From positions 1 through 7,960 of the forward strand of contig JAJAZG010000322.1 in the NCBI GenBank assembly GCA_026785865.1: a stretch of DNA of 7,960 bases, in the 5' to 3' direction. Below the pieces are notes generated by a model. That model made no database searches. It worked only from the letters and a program-made list of their open reading frames with translations, and had not been told where the DNA came from. Below, in pieces: positions 6,776 through 7,960 of the stretch. The stretch is from Pseudanabaena sp. CAN_BIN31 (GTDB lineage Bacteria; Cyanobacteriota; Cyanobacteriia; Pseudanabaenales; Pseudanabaenaceae). The stretch's first letter is position 1. The number at the start of each line of letters is the position of its first letter. Made by a program: the position numbers and the translations under genes.

Positions 6776-7480
6776 CTAATTGATTTTCAGCGCTAAATCA
6801 ACAATCTGTTGATCTGATAATGGCAGGGGTAATAGTTGAATTTTAGCCCGATCGCTATATGCTCCTATTTTTTTAGCGATCGCTTCAGTGATCCCGCCCT
6901 CAGTCAAAAAATATGGCAACACATTAATTTCTCTAATACCCTGCGATATTAAATGCTCAATTTGAGTTTCGATTTTTGGCTCAACGCCCCAATAAGCAGC
7001 GATCGCCTGACTTTGCGTTGCTAAGTCCTCAACTACTTGATTTGCGCCCGCCCGCCGACTACCATGCGCCATCACAATTCGCGCAGATTGTTCTGTCCCC
7101 ATCTCATATTTCTCAAAGTGCTGCGATAGTAAACTTGAAATCTGAGAATTTGTGCCTAAGCGAGCCGTAACGCGAAACTTTAGTGTTTCTTGTAACTTGC
7201 TCTGCGCGATCACCACTTCTGCGGGAATATCTTCGCTGACATGCACCCCTTCCAGCAAAAACAAGGGCAGAATCAAAATTTCAGAAATCCCCTCCTCAAT
7301 CGCCTCCGTCGCAAATATTTCTAATTGCTGCGCTAGGCTCAGTTCCTGACCTTCCAAACAGCCGCCGCTAATATAGCGATCGCTTCGAGATTTTGCGACT
7401 GTCACCAAATTTTGCAAAGCTAACCAAGAACGGCGATCGCTACTGCCATGAGTGACTAAAAAAACAGCAGTTTTATTCAT
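6776..7480 (-). CDS. sirB: Sirohydrochlorin chelatase (SirB/CbiX family, two-domain form)
   Basis: The protein has 234 residues from the ATG at 7480. It consists of two tandem CbiX-like halves. The first has FLVTHGSSDRR with His11 and LPLFLLEGVHVSEDIP with His80, the two histidines expected at the metal-insertion site. The second half has the matching IVMAHGSRRAG (His139) and LPYFLTEGGITEAI, where the second His position is Ile197, so only the N-terminal site is likely catalytic, as I recall for SirB-type proteins. The expected reaction is insertion of Fe2+ into sirohydrochlorin to make sirohaem for nitrite and sulfite reductases; cobalt insertion for cobalamin (CbiX activity) cannot be excluded by sequence. 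The frame stays open 39 codons further upstream, but that extension runs into a hairpin and has no family similarity, so I use the start MNKTAVFLVTHG. It converges with nnr and appears monocistronic; no other tetrapyrrole gene is adjacent. Confidence 0.9.
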   Translation of the reverse strand: MNKTAVFLVTHGSSDRRSWLALQNLVTVAKSRSDRYISGGCLEGQELSLAQQLEIFATEAIEEGISEILILPLFLLEGVHVSEDIPAEVVIAQSKLQETLKFRVTARLGTNSQISSLLSQHFEKYEMGTEQSARIVMAHGSRRAGANQVVEDLATQSQAIAAYWGVEPKIETQIEHLISQGIREINVLPYFLTEGGITEAIAKKIGAYSDRAKIQLLPLPLSDQQIVDLALKIN

Positions 7481-7490
7481 AGACTTGCAA

Positions 7491-7495
7491 TCCTT
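7491..7495 (-). promoter_or_regulatory. Shine-Dalgarno-like site for the chelatase start
   Basis: The minus strand reads AAGGA ten bases before the ATG at 7480. This supports the internal start rather than the longer frame beginning at 7597, which lies inside the hairpin. Confidence 0.45.
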
Positions 7496-7523
7496 TTCCC
7501 TCAGTTGTGCAGAATTTTCCTGA

Positions 7524-7624
7524 TAAGCTGATCGGCATTTAAAATGCATATCAAAAACCAGAAGATGATTATGCCGCGCTTTGCGCGGCACAATCATCTT
7601 GCAACTTAAAGGCGTATCAGCTTA
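7524..7624. repeat. Nested inverted-repeat element (MITE-like) upstream of the chelatase gene
   Basis: An outer inverted repeat starts with a perfect TAAGCTGAT (7524-7532) against ATCAGCTTA (7616-7624) and continues inward with mismatches (16 of 19 positions paired, 7524-7542 with 7606-7624). It encloses the hairpin at 7562-7600. A 13-bp palindrome, GCATTTAAAATGC (7535-7547), overlaps the left outer arm. The total of 101 bp with terminal inverted repeats resembles a small MITE, though no clear target-site duplication is visible. It lies 44 bases upstream of the chelatase ATG, so it probably overlaps the promoter or leader. Confidence 0.5.
7562..7600 (-). repeat. 39-bp hairpin with 18-bp arms
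   Basis: AAGATGATTATGCCGCGC (7562-7579) and GCGCGGCACAATCATCTT (7583-7600) pair at 17 of 18 positions around a TTT loop. The one mismatch is A-C on the plus strand but G-U on the minus strand, so the minus-strand RNA, which reads towards the chelatase gene, would form a continuous stem. The GTGCCGC/GCGGCA core resembles that of the palindrome at 3133-3175. Confidence 0.8.
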
Positions 7625-7665
7625 ACAACTTAAATAATATAGCTATCGACAGATATGTTAATACA

Positions 7666-7724
7666 CAAAACCCAAGAAAATGGAAGATAACGCTCCGCGC
7701 CGCTTTCCATTTTCTTGGGTTTTG
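7666..7724. repeat. Inverted repeat with perfect 20-bp arms and 19-base GC-rich loop
   Basis: CAAAACCCAAGAAAATGGAA (7666-7685) is exactly complementary to 7705-7724. The 19-base loop is GC-rich (CGCTCCGCGCCGC) and may once have continued the stem. The plus-strand arm ends TTGGGTTTTG followed by CTTTG, a weak T-rich tail. The function is unknown; it looks like another intergenic repeat family or a terminator for a transcript from the left on the plus strand. Confidence 0.75.
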
Positions 7725-7763
7725 CTTTGTCTTGATACAAGTGACAACAGCTATACTTGACAC

Positions 7764-7786
7764 TCTCAGCGCTGAAGCGACTGAGA
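7764..7786. repeat. Small imperfect hairpin with a bulged base
   Basis: TCTCAGCGCT and AGCGACTGAGA pair around a GA loop with one unpaired A (7780), giving a 10-bp stem. Subterminal hairpins with a bulge are known from IS200/IS605-type elements, but no transposase or tnpB sequence is visible here, so this is only a structural note. Confidence 0.4.
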
Positions 7787-7945
7787 TTCTTGAATAGCCT
7801 ATTACTAAGCTTCAAAGGTATTGTCAAAATGCCCCTAGACGCTCAAAACAACTGGCTTTCGCCGATGCAATTGCGCTTACTTGTGTGTTTTATATTTTCT
7901 GAGTCCATCAACTTAGAAGTTATCGCGCTCCACGATTGACTATTG

Positions 7946-7959
7946 CTTGTCTGCTCAGG
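7946..7959 (-). repeat. Possible fragment of a third copy of the 53-bp repeat
   Basis: The minus strand reads CCTGAGCAGACAAG, identical to 1694-1707 in copy A, and then diverges where the palindrome core should begin (CAATAG instead of GGGCTT). The 14-base match could be a truncated copy or chance; the window ends one base later. Confidence 0.3.
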
Positions 7960-7960
7960 C

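Larger units (their letters stand above)
7481..7960. other. 480-bp region upstream of the chelatase gene, no convincing gene
   Basis: No complete gene is supported. The region holds the nested element at 7524-7624, the inverted repeat at 7666-7724, a small hairpin at 7764-7786 and a possible repeat fragment at 7946-7959. Reading frames of 60-65 codons on either strand run through the inverted repeats or start at TTG, and none is recognisable. No GCGATCGC octamer occurs here, in contrast to the genes. The chelatase promoter must lie here, but I cannot place it confidently. Confidence 0.6.

Noticed and set aside
7481..7597. 39-residue N-terminal extension of the chelatase
   Set aside because: It runs into the hairpin at 7562-7600, has no family similarity, and a Shine-Dalgarno-like site precedes the internal ATG that begins the conserved MNKTAVFLVTHG.
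7481..7660. Cobalamin or other riboswitch upstream of the chelatase gene
   Set aside because: Strong hairpins are present, but no conserved B12-box-like core was found, and symmetric nested repeats fit a mobile element better.
7630..7827. 65-codon minus-strand ORF
   Set aside because: It reads straight through both arms of the inverted repeat at 7666-7724 and has no recognisable product.

Overview
The window looks like the chromosome of a cyanobacterium. About 25 copies of the octamer GCGATCGC (the HIP1 signature of many cyanobacterial genomes) can be counted, and the gene types fit: an HrcA repressor, a large hybrid sensor kinase, a membrane-tailed PP2C phosphatase, a fused NAD(P)HX repair enzyme and a two-domain sirohydrochlorin chelatase. 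AT-rich spacers and abundant short palindromes would suit a Pseudanabaena-like filamentous lineage, but that genus guess is weak.

Layout from left to right: the C-terminal 559 residues of a PAS/histidine-kinase/receiver hybrid (+, start outside the window); a 60-bp convergent spacer with a palindromic repeat; hrcA (-); a 489-bp AT-rich divergent spacer holding a 43-bp perfect palindrome and a second, inverted copy of the repeat; a PP2C phosphatase gene (+) whose stop codon directly abuts the start of the nnr epimerase/dehydratase gene (+); a 55-bp convergent spacer; the sirohydrochlorin chelatase gene (-); and about 480 bp without a convincing gene but rich in inverted repeats.

The genes are mostly housekeeping or signalling: phosphorelay sensing, heat-shock repression, protein dephosphorylation, repair of hydrated nicotinamide cofactors and sirohaem synthesis. 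Only the phosphatase-nnr pair looks like a transcription unit; the others appear independent.

I see no defence system, CRISPR array, intact transposase or RNA gene. The structure not explained by the genes lies in the spacers: (i) a 53-bp repeat present twice in opposite orientation on either side of hrcA at 46/53 identity, with a possible 14-bp fragment of a third copy at the window end; (ii) a 43-bp perfect palindrome; (iii) a roughly 100-bp nested inverted-repeat element directly upstream of the chelatase gene; and (iv) another 20-bp-arm inverted repeat further upstream. These look like REP/MITE-type intergenic repeats and are the best targets for a second look.
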